Source of the DNA: Phaffia rhodozyma
Lineage: Eukaryota > Basidiomycota > Tremellomycetes > Cystofilobasidiales > Mrakiaceae
Assembly: GCA_014706385.1 (NCBI GenBank)
Contig: JACGZH010000002.1
Location: forward strand, 186,001 to 250,000
Direction of reading: 5' to 3'
Length of the DNA: 64,000 nt
The notes beneath the pieces were generated by a model. The model was not told where the DNA came from, did no database searches, and worked only from the letters and a program-made list of their open reading frames with translations. Shown here piece by piece: positions 48,076 to 59,306 of the stretch. The translations under genes and the position numbers were made by a program. Every line of letters starts with the position of its first letter. Position 1 is the stretch's first letter.

Positions 48076-49301
48076 ACTGATAAAGAATCTAGTTTCGCAT
48101 AACCAGCCATCGCAATATCAACAAAAAAATACTTTGTTTCTGTAAAATCTAAATCCGATCGACAAAATTTGTATGCAAAATTGCCTCTTGTTACTTCTTT
48201 GCGTTTTTATTCGATCCAAAAGCAAAACCTCTGGAAAGACACATATCAATGGGATACATAGAGATTATTCTGTTGGGAATGAGCATCAAGTAGAAGGAGA
48301 ATTAACATATATACACGATTGAAACGACTCAAGATGATGCAAGAGTGAAACACTTGACAGAGCTGGGTCAAGGGACAACCTCAAGGCGATCGTATCGACA
48401 GCTGAGGATCGCATTATTCTTGAAGATGATAGCAAGCTTTGAGATTGAGTATAGCGATCGGGATGGAACGAAGGAACTGCCGAGCTTAATCAAGGCGAGG
48501 CAACTTGCTTGCTGTCTGCTAAAGACCTCTTTTCGACCGAGTCTACATATGTTGATGCCAGCACTCATTTGCTAGTGTTCTGCATGATATAACGCTGCCT
48601 AGTGGCTTCGATCCTCGATATGGGTTTGTTCTGCAGCATCAATCTACATAAGTTGAGACAATGCGCACATCAGGTTGTGACCACGTACATCAAGAACCAG
48701 ACCTGTCGGACAACTGAATATTCATTGAGCATATATCTGACCAACGGACACCTCTGACTCAACGCCTCATTGATTGATCCCATTGAAGTCAGCAAACATG
48801 ACTAAGATAAACTTAGACTTAGTTGAGAGTGCACATAAGCATCATCTCTCATTGACGTTTCGGTCGGGGTCAGCGCACACAACTTGGTCAGTTGACGAGA
48901 ACATGATTGTCGATGAAAGAACTATTCATTGTGAGACAACAGCTGTTCGTCAAACGACCCGTATCGGCCAAATTGTTTATCTCAACCCAAGAGTCACCCA
49001 TGAGGTTCGCAACACGCTAAAATTGACGGCTGCTGAGCGCAAACTACTGATAGACAAACCTTGCTGATCAACAACCGGTCAGTCTGCTCGTTGCATATAA
49101 AGAATGGTAGGTAGAAGAAGGTGAAGATGGTGGAAATAAATGAAAATGTAAATGAACACTTAGTCAATAAATATAGACTTACGTAATCAAGATCTGTTCA
49201 CCAACTCTCGTTTTTTTTCTCTTTGCCCTTTTTTCCTGACACTCGAACAGCATACAAGCATTCCTCTCGTCTCCACCTTCTTTGTCCTTCATCTAGCCAC
49301 C
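48076..49301. other. 1.2 kb gene-poor spacer
   Basis: This is AT-richer than its surroundings and lies upstream of eIF3b. It holds one 97-codon frame (48774-49067, MIPLKSANMTKINLDLVESA...) and one 76-codon frame (48345-48575), neither with recognisable family features. TTACGTAA occurs at 49179-49186, about 115 bp before the eIF3b ATG. It could be a degraded gene, a solo repeat or simple promoter DNA; no terminal repeats were seen. Confidence 0.45.
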
Positions 49302-52300
49302 ATGCCTGTGCCAGATCACGAATTCGACGATGATCTCGAGATCGACTACACTGAGATTGAGGACCAGTTCGTGTTTAGATTTCTTGTTTCTGACCATTCT
49401 GCCTCACGCTTTTGTCTTTCTGATTGGCAAGACTAAGAGAACTCGATGGAAACACGTAAAGCACAAGGAGTACTGACGTGAACGATTTGTTCTGCCTACT
49501 TCATTCTCGGTCACCTCTCTATCCTATTAGATACAAGCCTCAGCTGGACGAGGGATTTGAGCATGTCCTTGTCGTTGACAACGTCCCCAGTATGTTCTCA
49601 ATTTCCATCTTGCCACTCTCGCTGGAAGAGCCAGTTCGAGAATCAAGAAGGAAGCTCAATCCTTTACTTGTTTGATTGTGTCTAAAGTCGTTGACGAGTC
49701 CAAGAAGGGAAAGCTCTTGGAGCGACTCTGTGCCCTCTTCAACAAGCAGAACGTTAATGTGACTGAGGACCAGATCATCTTCCCTTGGGATGATGAAGCT
49801 GGATCATCCAAAGGGTAAGTCGTTGATGCCCAATTTCTCCTCTTCTCTTTTTTTTTAATCCCGGAATTATTCTCATTCTAACGCATATCTTGCACATACA
49901 ACTCGTCCTCGTACTCCTACTTCGCAGTTTCCTCTTCCTCACCATGCCTTCTGCTCAGGAGGCTGATTACGCCGCTCGAGTTCTCGACCAGTGCAAGTTC
50001 GGAAAGAGCACGCTCTTGTTCAACAAGTTTTCCGACGTTGAGCGATACGCCAACGTTGACCCTCAGTGGGTGGAGCCCGAGGAGAAGGCTTTCGTGCCCA
50101 AGGTATGTCGTCCTGAATAGGTTTCAAATGAATTATCACGTTCAAGCTAACTTGTTGCGTTTTGTGATCATCAGGCTCATTTGAAAAAGTGGCTCGCGGA
50201 CCCAGCTGGCCGAGACCAGTACGTTACCCTTCGGGGACAGAGCGCCGCCGTTTTCTGGAACGGTCGAGGTGCCCAGGCTGAGGAGATTCCTTACAAGGAT
50301 GCTGTGAGTTCCGACAAGATTCGTTTTCTCATTGATCATCTAGTACCCTTTAATATCGTTCTACCACTTACTGAAAACAAATTTATACCTTGACAGCATT
50401 GGGGAGATTATTTCCTTTCCTGGTCCCCGCTCGGAACATTCCTCGCCTCTACTCACGGACCCGGTGTGGCCCTTTGGGGAGGTGAAAAGTTCCAGAACCT
50501 CAACCGATACTCTCACCCTCACGTTGCTCTGATTGATTTCTCTCCTTGCGAAAACTATCTCATCACCTGCTCTACTGCCGATTATCCCATCACTGTTCCT
50601 GAAGGTGCGCCTACTGGTCCCGACAAGTTTTCTCGAGACGAGGACGAGGGCAACCACATCGCTGTCTGGGAGATTAAGACTGGACGACTCGTTCGAACGT
50701 TCCCTGGAGAGTTTGCTCCTTCGTCGACCGGTCAGGTCAAAGCACCCAGATGGCCAGCACTCAAGTGGTCGCCTGATGATGCCTACGTCGCTCGATTGAC
50801 TACCGGAACCCAGATCTCTATCTACGCCGCTCCCTTGATGGAGCTCGTGGATAAGAAGTCGATCAAGATTGAGGGTGTTGCTGATTTCGCTTGGTGCCCC
50901 AATGGAGAGAAGGATAAGGAGACTGCTGGAGCGAAGGCAGCAAAGGGAAAGAAGGAGAACGTGTTGGCTTACTGGACTCCCGAGGTTGGGAACCAGCCCG
51001 CCCGAGTGTCACTTATCGGTTTCCCCAGCAGAACACTTTTGCGAACCAAGAACTTGTTCAATGTGTCTGACGTACGTTATCGGCCTCCATCTTTGCTCTT
51101 CACACGTACTTGATTTCATTGATAACTAAAATCTGGGGCTCTTTGTCTTTGTGTCATCGACTAAACAGTGCAAGCTTCACTGGCAGGATCAGGGAGACTT
51201 CCTTTGCGTCAAGGTCGACCGTCATACTAAGTCCGGAAAGTCCACGTTCTGCAACTTGGAGATCTTCCGAATGCGAGAGAAGAACTACCCTGTTGAGGTT
51301 CTTGAATTGAAAGGTGCGCGCCGGTTCCATGTCCGCTTTCCCACTTGAAAGTTTTCTCGAAGTTTTCAAGTTTCTCAACATATCTTTCGCACATTCATTT
51401 ACATCCAGACCCTGTTACCGCTTTCGCTTGGGAGCCCAAGAGTGAGCGATTCGGTATTGTGACCTGCAACGACCCGAACTTGGCCAACCCTGGACCAGGA
51501 ATCACGATCAAGTACAACGTGTCTTTCTACCAGATTGACCCCAAGAAGGGAGATTTCCGATTGTTCAGTAAGTTTTTCTTCCTTATCGAAGTATTTTATG
51601 TCTCGGGTTGAATGCTGACCTATCCTCATGTACCCGTGCTTGTACCTGTATAAAACAGAGACCCTTGAGGGCAAGACCTCCAACCGAATCTTCTGGTCTC
51701 CTCGAGGACGACAGGTTGTTCTCGCCACTTTCGAGTCTTCCCAGAAGTGCGATATCGAGTTCTGGGATCTCGATTTCACCACTGACGAGCTGGCTGGTAA
51801 GAAGGCCGAGGGTGAATGGGGAGCAAACGTTCAGTTGCTTTCCCAGACGGAGCACTATGGTATGACGGATATCGCTTGGGATCCCAGTGGTCGATACTTG
51901 ACTTCGCATGCTACCAGCTGGCGACCCGGTGTATGTTTCTTTCCTTTGCTCTTGATCTTTCACACCAATTACTAGAGGCTTACCACCTTGCTCTTTTGGG
52001 AAACAGACCGACTCTGGATACGCCATCTGGGATTTCAAGGGACAGGAGCTCAAGCGAGACAATGTCGATCACTTCAAGCAGTTCCTCTGGCGACCCCGAC
52101 CGCCGACGCTCCTCCCCAAGGATCAGCAGAAGCAGGTCCGAAAGTCGCTCAAGGAATACTCCCGAACGTTCGACGAGGAAGATGCTGCTGCTGATACCCA
52201 GGGATCTGCCGAGGTTCTCCAATACAGACGCCGATTGATCGACGAGTGGAACACCTGGTTGACTGCCGCCAGGAAAGCTTTAGGAGATCAGAGGGAGCGA

Positions 52301-52420
52301 TTGGGAGTCTACCCGACCGGAAAGGGATCGGCAGGAGAGACCAAGAAGGAGGAGCAGGATGAGGTTGTTGAGGAGTGGATCGAGGAGGTCATTGAGGAGA
52401 AGGAGGAGATCGTCGCCTAA
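49302..52420 (+). CDS. PRT1: Translation initiation factor eIF3 subunit b (PRT1)
   Basis: This is the scaffold subunit of eIF3 on the 40S ribosome. ATG at 49302 sits in a good context (CCACCATG). The N-terminal RRM begins [24 protein letters not shown] and includes [22 protein letters not shown]. Next is the long WD40 propeller: [110 protein letters not shown] and [13 protein letters not shown]. The C-terminal helical segment ([15 protein letters not shown], then [18 protein letters not shown]) is the eIF3i/g-binding part. The protein ends in Glu/Lys-rich sequence, with TAA at 52418-52420. Length is near the family's 700-750 residues; about nine introns. Confidence 0.94.
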
Positions 52421-52633
52421 GCAAACGAGCGAACTCAATGAATGTGATATGTGTTATGTATGCTTGAGAGAAGAAGAAGAAGTTGTTGGATTTTCATGCG
52501 CCCTTTTCATTTTTCAAAAACCTTTCTGATATCTTGCTTGATTCTTGAAGTTTGAGGAGAAACGGATTGAAACCTCAATATAACGAAGACGTTCATCCTC
52601 TCATTTCTACATTGACGATATCAAAAAGGAAGT

Positions 52634-54172
52634 TCAAACCACCCAGACCTTTACATTCCAATCGTCACCTGCACTGGCCAATACCGAACCCCCCGTGTTT
52701 TTCTCATCACCGCTACCAGAGAGGTTCCGGGGACACCAACTGATGGTGTTCACGTCGGATACACCATGCGCGTCTTCCTGGCATGCTTGAAGGGTCAAGT
52801 CGAATGAATCTTGGGTCTTTGAGTCGACAGACTATGGTTTCCACCATTTTGAATGAAGACGAAAGCAAGTCAGGGAACGGACAAAGGCATTTAACAAAGC
52901 GACAGAAAACAAACAAACAAACAGACGAACAGCTTGGAAGACACATATTTTACCGTCTCCACCGGCCGAGGCTAACCTACCCAACAATATCCTCTCGTCC
53001 GTCTTCTCTTGTATTGTTGCGGTCGTCGAGTCAGATGCCGTTGCTATCGATGGCGATGCCGATGAAGGTTGGGAAAGCGAGTTCGTATCTGTCCAGGAAA
53101 GAGAGTAGATTGTTCGAGAGTGGACGTCCTTGGAGATATAAAGTCAAGGGTGTAAGCCCAAGTACGGTGAATTCTGATGCAGAAATGCTGTAGAACTTCA
53201 TGCGCCTGATAGAAAGTTACATACAGGTAGGATAAACGCTGGTTTGAATAGTGCCTCCGCGGTTTGACCTCTGAAGGCAAGATGAGAGTTTATAGTTAAG
53301 GAACACAGTCCGGAGCAGCACAGAAAGCAAGAGAGAAAGACGATAGAACGTACGTCCGCTTCCAGATTCTGATCTCTCCTCCTTCGCCAGCGCTAGCAAG
53401 CCAACGTCCGCAAGGACTCCAAGCCATCGTCCATACGGTTCCCTGATGACCTCTGAGCGTTTGGAACGGACTCCAGTCCGACTGAGGATCATCCGTGTAG
53501 AGCAAGATAGTATCATCGTAAGAAGCCGAGGCCAGAATCTCTTCATGCGGGTGGAACAGTACGGCCTTGACATCCTGAGTATGTTCCATCAAGACGGATA
53601 GACACTCAAACTCTGCCTCCGGCTGAACTTCCCATACCCAAACGCTTTTATCTCGACTGCAGCTGGCGAGGAGACCGCCGGTGGAGCTCCAGGTTACGCT
53701 TTTGCATTCACTGTCGTGGCCTTCGAGTGTGCTCACGCACTCCCATTCACCTTGATCGCTGGCGGGGTCAGAGTCGGAAGCTGAAGAACTAGGGGAAGCA
53801 GGCTGACGTTCCCAAATTCCAACCGTTGCGTCGAAGGAGGCAGTCGCAAGATACTGACCGGAGGGAGAGAACGCAATATTTCGCAGTGTTCGTGAATGTC
53901 CTGTAAGAAAAAACCGGCCAATGAAGGGTCTGAAAGTTTAGATACCGAACGAAAGAACATCTTAACAGGTAGAAGAAGAGATGATGATCCTGACCGGTCG
54001 AGATTGAGCTCAGAGGTCGAACTTGAAGCTGATTGGGCTCGCCAGAATAAGTATACAGCCTGACGGTCTTGTCTGTGGAACAAGACGCAAGGATTGGTTC
54101 CGAGGGAGACCAAGCGATGGACCAGGCTCTATCTGTGTGACCCGAAAGGGTAGCAACGAGTTGAAATGGCAT
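52634..54172 (-). CDS. CIA1: Cytosolic iron-sulfur assembly WD40 protein CIA1 (CIAO1)
   Basis: This is a seven-bladed WD40 adaptor of the CIA targeting complex, which delivers Fe-S clusters to nuclear and cytosolic proteins. Start at 54172 (MPFQLVATLSGHTDRAWSIAWSP) is typical. Blades: ILASCSTDKTVRLYTYSGE, TLRNIAFSPSGQYLATASFDATVGIWE, DSECKSVTWSSTGGLLASCSRDKSVWVWEV, DVKAVLFHPHEEILASASYDDTILLYTDD, GTVWTMAWSPCGRWLASAGEGGEIRIWKR, then RLASAGGDGKICVFQ, and a final exon DVNTISWCP...VLASAGDDWNVKVWVV with stop at 52634-52636. Exons in the 3' third are short and their edges less certain. It shares a 150 bp divergent promoter with APC10. Confidence 0.9.
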
Positions 54173-54322
54173 CGGTCTCGATTGATCGTTGATGGAGAGA
54201 AGGAAGAAGTAAGCAGGGTTGAAGGCGTTAAGCGGGATAATGATTCGGATATTTTGTAATGTACATCAAAGAATAATTTCAATAGCTGCGTCCTCTCCTC
54301 CATCTTGATCCATGCGCGGAAC

Positions 54323-55470
54323 ATGAGCTGGACGGTAGGTCATCCAAAGAGTGAGCTTTTGCTGTCGATTCCTTGTAGTACATCATGACAGATGCTTATA
54401 GACAACCGGATGTCGATCCTCCAAACAAGATGCTCGAGATATCTCCAAGCTCGCGACCTGGTCGGTGTCCTCTCACAAATTCGGGTTTGGTGTAGACAGT
54501 CCGTATCGTTTCTTTGATGTGGGAATGGCAGCTTTGTTGAATCACATTATGAATCTCGATACTTTTATATCTCGTCGGTTGTGATTGCATGCGATAGACC
54601 TCAAAGACCCTGATCCGAACGTTTTCTGGCAGTTCGTATGGTGTTATGATCATGATCTCAGCTTCGACCTGGTCAAGACACAAGCTGATGATTGATTGTC
54701 CGGCGTTGGGCTATTTATTATTCATAGATCAGAAGGACCACAACCACACCATATCAACCTTCAATTTCCGCACTTTGTGCCCATACTAGTCAGGCCATGT
54801 TTCCTCATATCTTCTTATGAGACCACCCTCGCTCATTGAATCGTATTCGCCCTTTGACTCGCGCGAGTGGTGAACAGAAAGTCTCGCTACACCTGTCCCA
54901 TCCAAAGGACGATTCGTATACGCCTCAGAAAGTGTGTATCCGAGCCGGTACTGGATTTCATGATTTGACTGATGTAGGTCTTCCTTCTCTGGATCAACAA
55001 CGTTGAGCATTTGGACGACCTCCAGGAGCTTACGTTCATAAATATTTCTATAGATTCGAATAGTTGAATTTCAAAAGCCAGACGGATGGATGACGTTGGA
55101 TCTCCGAGACGCAGTACTTGAAGACGCTGAAGGGAACGAGACAGATCCAGGAGAACCAATAGAAGCCTTCTTGATCCAGGTTGTCATCTTGGGAAATCAT
55201 CTGAATGGAAAAGATACGCATGTCAGAGGTGTAAAAGTTTGGGGTCCTGAACAGTATGTGTTTTTCTCCTCAGCCCTTTGATTGTTGGGTTGTCTTTCTT
55301 TTCTTGCGTTCTGCTCTTTTCTTCCTCGGTCGTGTCTGTTCTTCAGACTGACGAGATCGTTTGGGTCCTCTTGGTTCGTATTGTATATATACAGAACAAC
55401 GGTCATGCCCGAACTGGACGACTTTCCATTCACTTCGATCGAATTTCGATCTCAGTCGTGTATCAGATGA
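54323..55470 (+). CDS. APC10: Anaphase-promoting complex subunit 10 (DOC1/APC10)
   Basis: APC10 promotes substrate recognition by the APC/C ubiquitin ligase. A 4-codon first exon (MSWT, 54323-54334) is spliced to TTGCRSSKQDARDISKLATWSVSSHKFGFGVD. Splices then give NLKDPDPNVFWQ and SEGPQPHHINLQF, the core Doc motif (compare DDNLETYWQSDGSQPH in human). KVSLHLSHPKDDSYTPQKVCIRAG, VEFQKPDGWMTLDL and EAFLIQVVILGNHLNGKDTHVRGVKVWGP follow; all are Doc-domain hallmarks. The last exon ends with Ile-Arg (SQSCIR), the IR tail that binds TPR subunits. TGA is at 55468-55470. About six introns. The exon edge near 54770-54885 is ambiguous. Apart from that, every conserved block aligns with known APC10. Confidence 0.88.
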
Positions 55471-55790
55471 AGACATTGACTGACAGAGAGTGGCCAACAC
55501 CCATGTTGCTCAGCATGATGGAAAGGTAGATAAAGAGAAAGGAGATGATGAAGACGACATGATTGAGCATTCAAAAGAGTGTGATTACAAAGAGAGGGTT
55601 GCAGAGGATTGCCGTAGGATGACTAAAATTGAAAGAATGTGCGGTTTCCAACGATAGATGACAGACTATCCGCTGCTCTCCATATCTACAGTGGATCGAG
55701 GTATACAAAGAGGAAAATGGCAGGATAGGAAGGTGGGGAATGATGAACATATCCAACCCTATCCATCATAAATGTTTGAGACTGGTTCCT
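55471..55790. other. Convergent spacer, APC10 / unknown gene
   Basis: 320 bp of 3' flanking sequence for both genes. AG-rich in its first half. No feature is recognised. Confidence 0.45.
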
Positions 55791-56662
55791 TCAATGCTGA
55801 CCCATCAAAGGTCGGACCTCTGTCGCACCTGTCGCTGCTGTTTGCTGAGTGCGGACGCTTTGAGCATCCTCGTTGGCGAATTCTTCTAGAGCATCAAGCT
55901 CTGCTCTCGCAGCCAGTCGGTTCTTATCAGCCTTGGCTTGTCGTCTCCGGCCGACGGGATCTGGAGCGATCTATCACACGTTGAGGGTCGAATGAGGCAC
56001 GGGAGAAGGTGAAGAGAGAATTATGTTAACGTTTTGCCAAAGGCAAAGTCCAGATACAAACCCGAACATACCCCTGTGACTTTCTGGACGCCTTTCTCGA
56101 CATTTTTGATCGCATGGATTCCTAGCTGTCCGACAGGCATGAAGGGAAGGACTCTCATTGTGATCAATATCCGATCTTCCAGGTATTATATCACGATGTC
56201 TAGCCTCATTCTGATCGCATATCCATGAAGGCAAGTAGTGTTGGACCAACCTCAGGCGAACCGACCATCCAGCCCGCGACGTACGATGCGATATAGATCG
56301 GTCTCTGGAGAAAGTACTCATCTCTTTTGAAGTCGAGAACAGATTCTGTTGGCATGTTATCCGAGGCCCTTGGCTAATAGTGATACACACACATATATAT
56401 ATATAAATTGCACACGCATAAAGTCGGTTGATTTATCCGATCTATCATGAGCACACTATGCAACGAGTTGAAGAACAGAGCAAAGGGAATACAAGGCACG
56501 CACCCTTCGCTTGAGGACGAACGGCTCTCGCTTGGTATTTGCTTTAAACTCCTCAAACGTCGAGGTCGCCTTTGATACCGTTCGGGTGAGAGCTGGACTC
56601 TCTGTAGCGATGGGACGGTCGGCACTGTATGCGGGAGGGACGGTGTTAGAAGTACTAGCCAT
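55791..56662 (-). CDS. Unrecognised small protein, probably fungal-specific
   Basis: I do not recognise a family. The model starts at 56662 (MASTSNTVPPAYSADRPIAT) and has four exons: about 56662-56507, 56361-56251, 56125-56071 and 55978-55791. It gives about 170 residues. The first exon is Ser/Thr/Pro-rich and ends REPFVLKR. Exon 2 carries DEYFLQRPIYIASYVAGWMVGSPE, the most conserved-looking part and possibly membrane-associated. Exon 3 reads LGIHAIKNVEKGVQKVTG, an amphipathic helix. Exon 4 is charged (RRRQAKADKNRLAARAELDALEEF) and ends LMGQH, with stop at 55791-55793. The frame is kept across all three introns with good splice signals, which argues that it is real. Exon 2 could instead read through its donor into a short alternative end. 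Confidence 0.55.
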
Positions 56663-57453
56663 TTCTCTCTGCTTCGTCAGTAAACGGAAGGGTGTAAGAG
56701 AAGGTATGTTTTTCTATATGGATGTGAGTGGTCAACAGAAGCTTCAGACAAAGACGAAGACGGAGACGAAGATAAAGATCCGGCTATCAGCACATCATCG
56801 CCTCGTGATCGATTAGATGGAGGGAACCTCGTGTATCCCCCTCCGACGACTGTTTCGAATCTTGCTTCACCGGCCCCATTCCTTCAGGTAAACTAGACCA
56901 TGTATCACTCACTCCATCTTGAACTAAACATCTGCTCCTCCATATGATACAGAGTGAAAAGGAAGTGTCTACGGGTATCAAACATGATGCTATAATAAGT
57001 CATCATCTCATGTGGACGAAGGATTGCGCGCTAGATGTGATTGGAGATAAGCACTCGCCTCATGTTCTTCCTGAAGATCTCTTGTGGCTCTTTGTGTTCC
57101 TCCTATTTCTCTCATGCTCTCAGTCAGGCGCTGTCTCTGTGTTGTATATCATCCAAAACACACACACGATGCCGTTTCAACGTCTCAACGACGTCTACAA
57201 TGACGAGCGCTGGACTGCAAGTAGAGAAAGAAAGAAGGTTAATCAAATCAGACCGCGTGGGCGCGCGGATGCTTATCTATTCTCCCACATGGTAGAGCGG
57301 CTAGTCAGACGTTCTTCCCGCGTTGAGTAACGATCGTCGACGAACACATTCTGGAGAATATACATAACACACATCGTGTGTTCATCTTCATATGTTGATT
57401 GATGGCATTATAGTCTACTGCCTAAAGAAATTGATAGTCTAGAGAATTGAAGA
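56663..57453. other. Tandem spacer upstream of the unknown gene
   Basis: 791 bp between the FEX stop and the unknown gene start. A 128-codon frame (56944-57330) has no family features. The 57290-57345 stretch superficially resembles a tRNA D-arm but lacks a B box. I see no supported gene. Confidence 0.45.
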
Positions 57454-59085
57454 TCAATATCGACACACCGGCTGCAACCCATCGGGCAAAGTCCAGGAAG
57501 GGATGCCGAACACAATCACCACTACAACTAACCCCGCTCCCCAACTTCCGATCCCGTAAGCGAATTCCATCCCCCTCCGCCCTTCCTCATCCGGCTTCTT
57601 ATTTTTCGTCTTGCTGGCCAGTGCATCAAGCTCAACAGCGAATGTAGAAACCGTGCTCAGACAACCGCAGAATCCATCCTCCAAGCTCTGAAGCGCTTGA
57701 CACTGAATCTCGTTCACCCTGACCGAGCCAGGCACTCGTTGGAGCAGATACGAAGCTGATAGAATCCCGGTCGCGATCAAATTAGCGCTCAGGGTGCCTA
57801 AGAAAGGGTATCGAGGCACCGTTCCGTTCAACCTAGCAAGCCACCATCTGACAATAGATCCCGGTGGAGCGAGTAATAACGAGAACGTCACGCGTCGTCC
57901 GGGATGGAATGAAGAGGGCGTGAAGATCACGGTGAATAGCACAGCGAGGTACAGGATAAGAGCGGTAAGAAAGACTATCGAGCGGGATGTTATAGATTTC
58001 CCTGGGTTTGGTCGAGGTTGGAGCAAGACGTCCGGTAAGGGTGCTTGGTGAGACAATTTTCGGCCCAGGTGAAGGGAAAACAGTGCAAACGCAAAGGTCT
58101 GAATTGTCTGCGTTATGCCGTCGGTGGCCTGTGTGATTGTAGATGTGATTGTGAACAATTAGTCTCTGAAACCGAAAAGAAAGTCGAGTTTCCTCCCCCT
58201 TCGCAAAAGAGTAGACATACGTCGTGAACCCAAGATCGATCATAGCCTGATTGATTACTGAATGCGGAGAAAGTTTGTAACATCCAACTCGAGAATGTCG
58301 TAATTGACCCGCAAAGACCTGATTGTTTGCATGGATATGAACAGAGAACGATGATTCCGGTCTTAGAAAAACACAATTCTCAATAGTGAGTGAGGGAAAG
58401 GAAGGATCGAAAATTGAGACAAACCGGTTCCCAAGCCGACGTAAAGCTCTCTACCACCCCACTTTTCGATTTCCTCTTTCCGACCTAATATGAGCCCCAT
58501 GATAAAGCAGCCCACTCCTTGCGCCCAAAGAAGAGGGAACACCGACTGGCCGTCATAGCTAAAGAGCGCGTTCAAGCCGAGTCGGGCGAGTGTTCCAAAC
58601 AAGGAGAATATTATAAAGAAGGAGAGCGTATTGACATCGAAGAAGCCGAGAGGCGGTGAGGGCTGCGAAGGAGGCTTGGCTTGTGGGTTCTTCTCATGAA
58701 TCGTTTCTGTGTTTCGAGACGACAAGCGTATCAGGTTCATTATATCCTCTGACTTCATAGTAAAAAGATTGGACCAACCGCTCGACTGTCGGAGACGTTG
58801 TGTGCGCCTACGAGTCAAATCTGAAATATCGTTCTCACACTCTGTTCCGTCTCTCCCCTGCCCGTTCTCGCTCCTATCCTCGTCTTCCAGGGAATGACGA
58901 GCCGAATCTATAAATACGTTTTTGGGAGTAAGGCTCTCCGGATCCGGAAGAATATTCTGAGCGTCTAACCTGCTAGAAGAACCAGCCGACTGAGACGGCA
59001 CCATGGCTGTAGCTTGTTGGTTGTCCTCGCCAGAAGATGACCAGATATAGAAGTAGATAAAAAGTGATAGGGACGGCGTCGTCAT
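57454..59085 (-). CDS. FEX1: Fluoride exporter FEX (CrcB/Fluc family, fused tandem domains)
   Basis: FEX protects fungi by exporting fluoride across the plasma membrane. Start is either 59085 (MTTPSLSL) or the in-frame ATG at 59004 (MVPSQSAG). A long disordered Ser/Glu-rich N-terminus precedes the first Fluc domain: FFIIFSLFGTLARLGLNALF, LWAQGVGCFIMGLILG, YVGLGTG joined by a splice to LCGSITTFSSWML. The second domain has SIVFLTALILYLAVLFTVIF, LLAPPGSIVRWWLARLNG, FLGTLSANLIATGIL, EDGFCGCLSTVSTFAVEL, and a C-terminal membrane segment ending PVCRY. Stop is at 57454-57456. The GxCGxxTTFS and GFCGCLSTVSTF motifs are the pore signatures. About eight or nine membrane spans. Introns near 58430-58330 and 58230-58130. 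It shares a 221 bp divergent promoter with the NIPSNAP gene. Confidence 0.9.
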
Positions 59086-59306
59086 AGTACGCTTACGTAA
59101 TACTATCTTATTTTGATCCTTTTGTAGTCTTTCTCGGATATTTCTCTAATGCGAATTTGTAATGAATTTTAGCCCCAGCAAACTTCACCGGTATAGCCGG
59201 ACCGTAGATCTTGGTCTCACTCTCGTCTGCTTCCCATCCATCACACACTACCATCATCACATCGATCCCATCACTTTTACTTACACATTCATACCGACAA
59301 CAAGTA

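Noticed and set aside
48594..48640. B-box-like GGCTTCGATCC suggesting a tRNA gene
   Set aside because: No matching A box or cloverleaf pairing upstream.
57285..57350. tRNA-like stretch (TGGTAGAGCGG resembling a D-arm)
   Set aside because: No GGTTCGANNCC B box and no pairing acceptor stem could be found.
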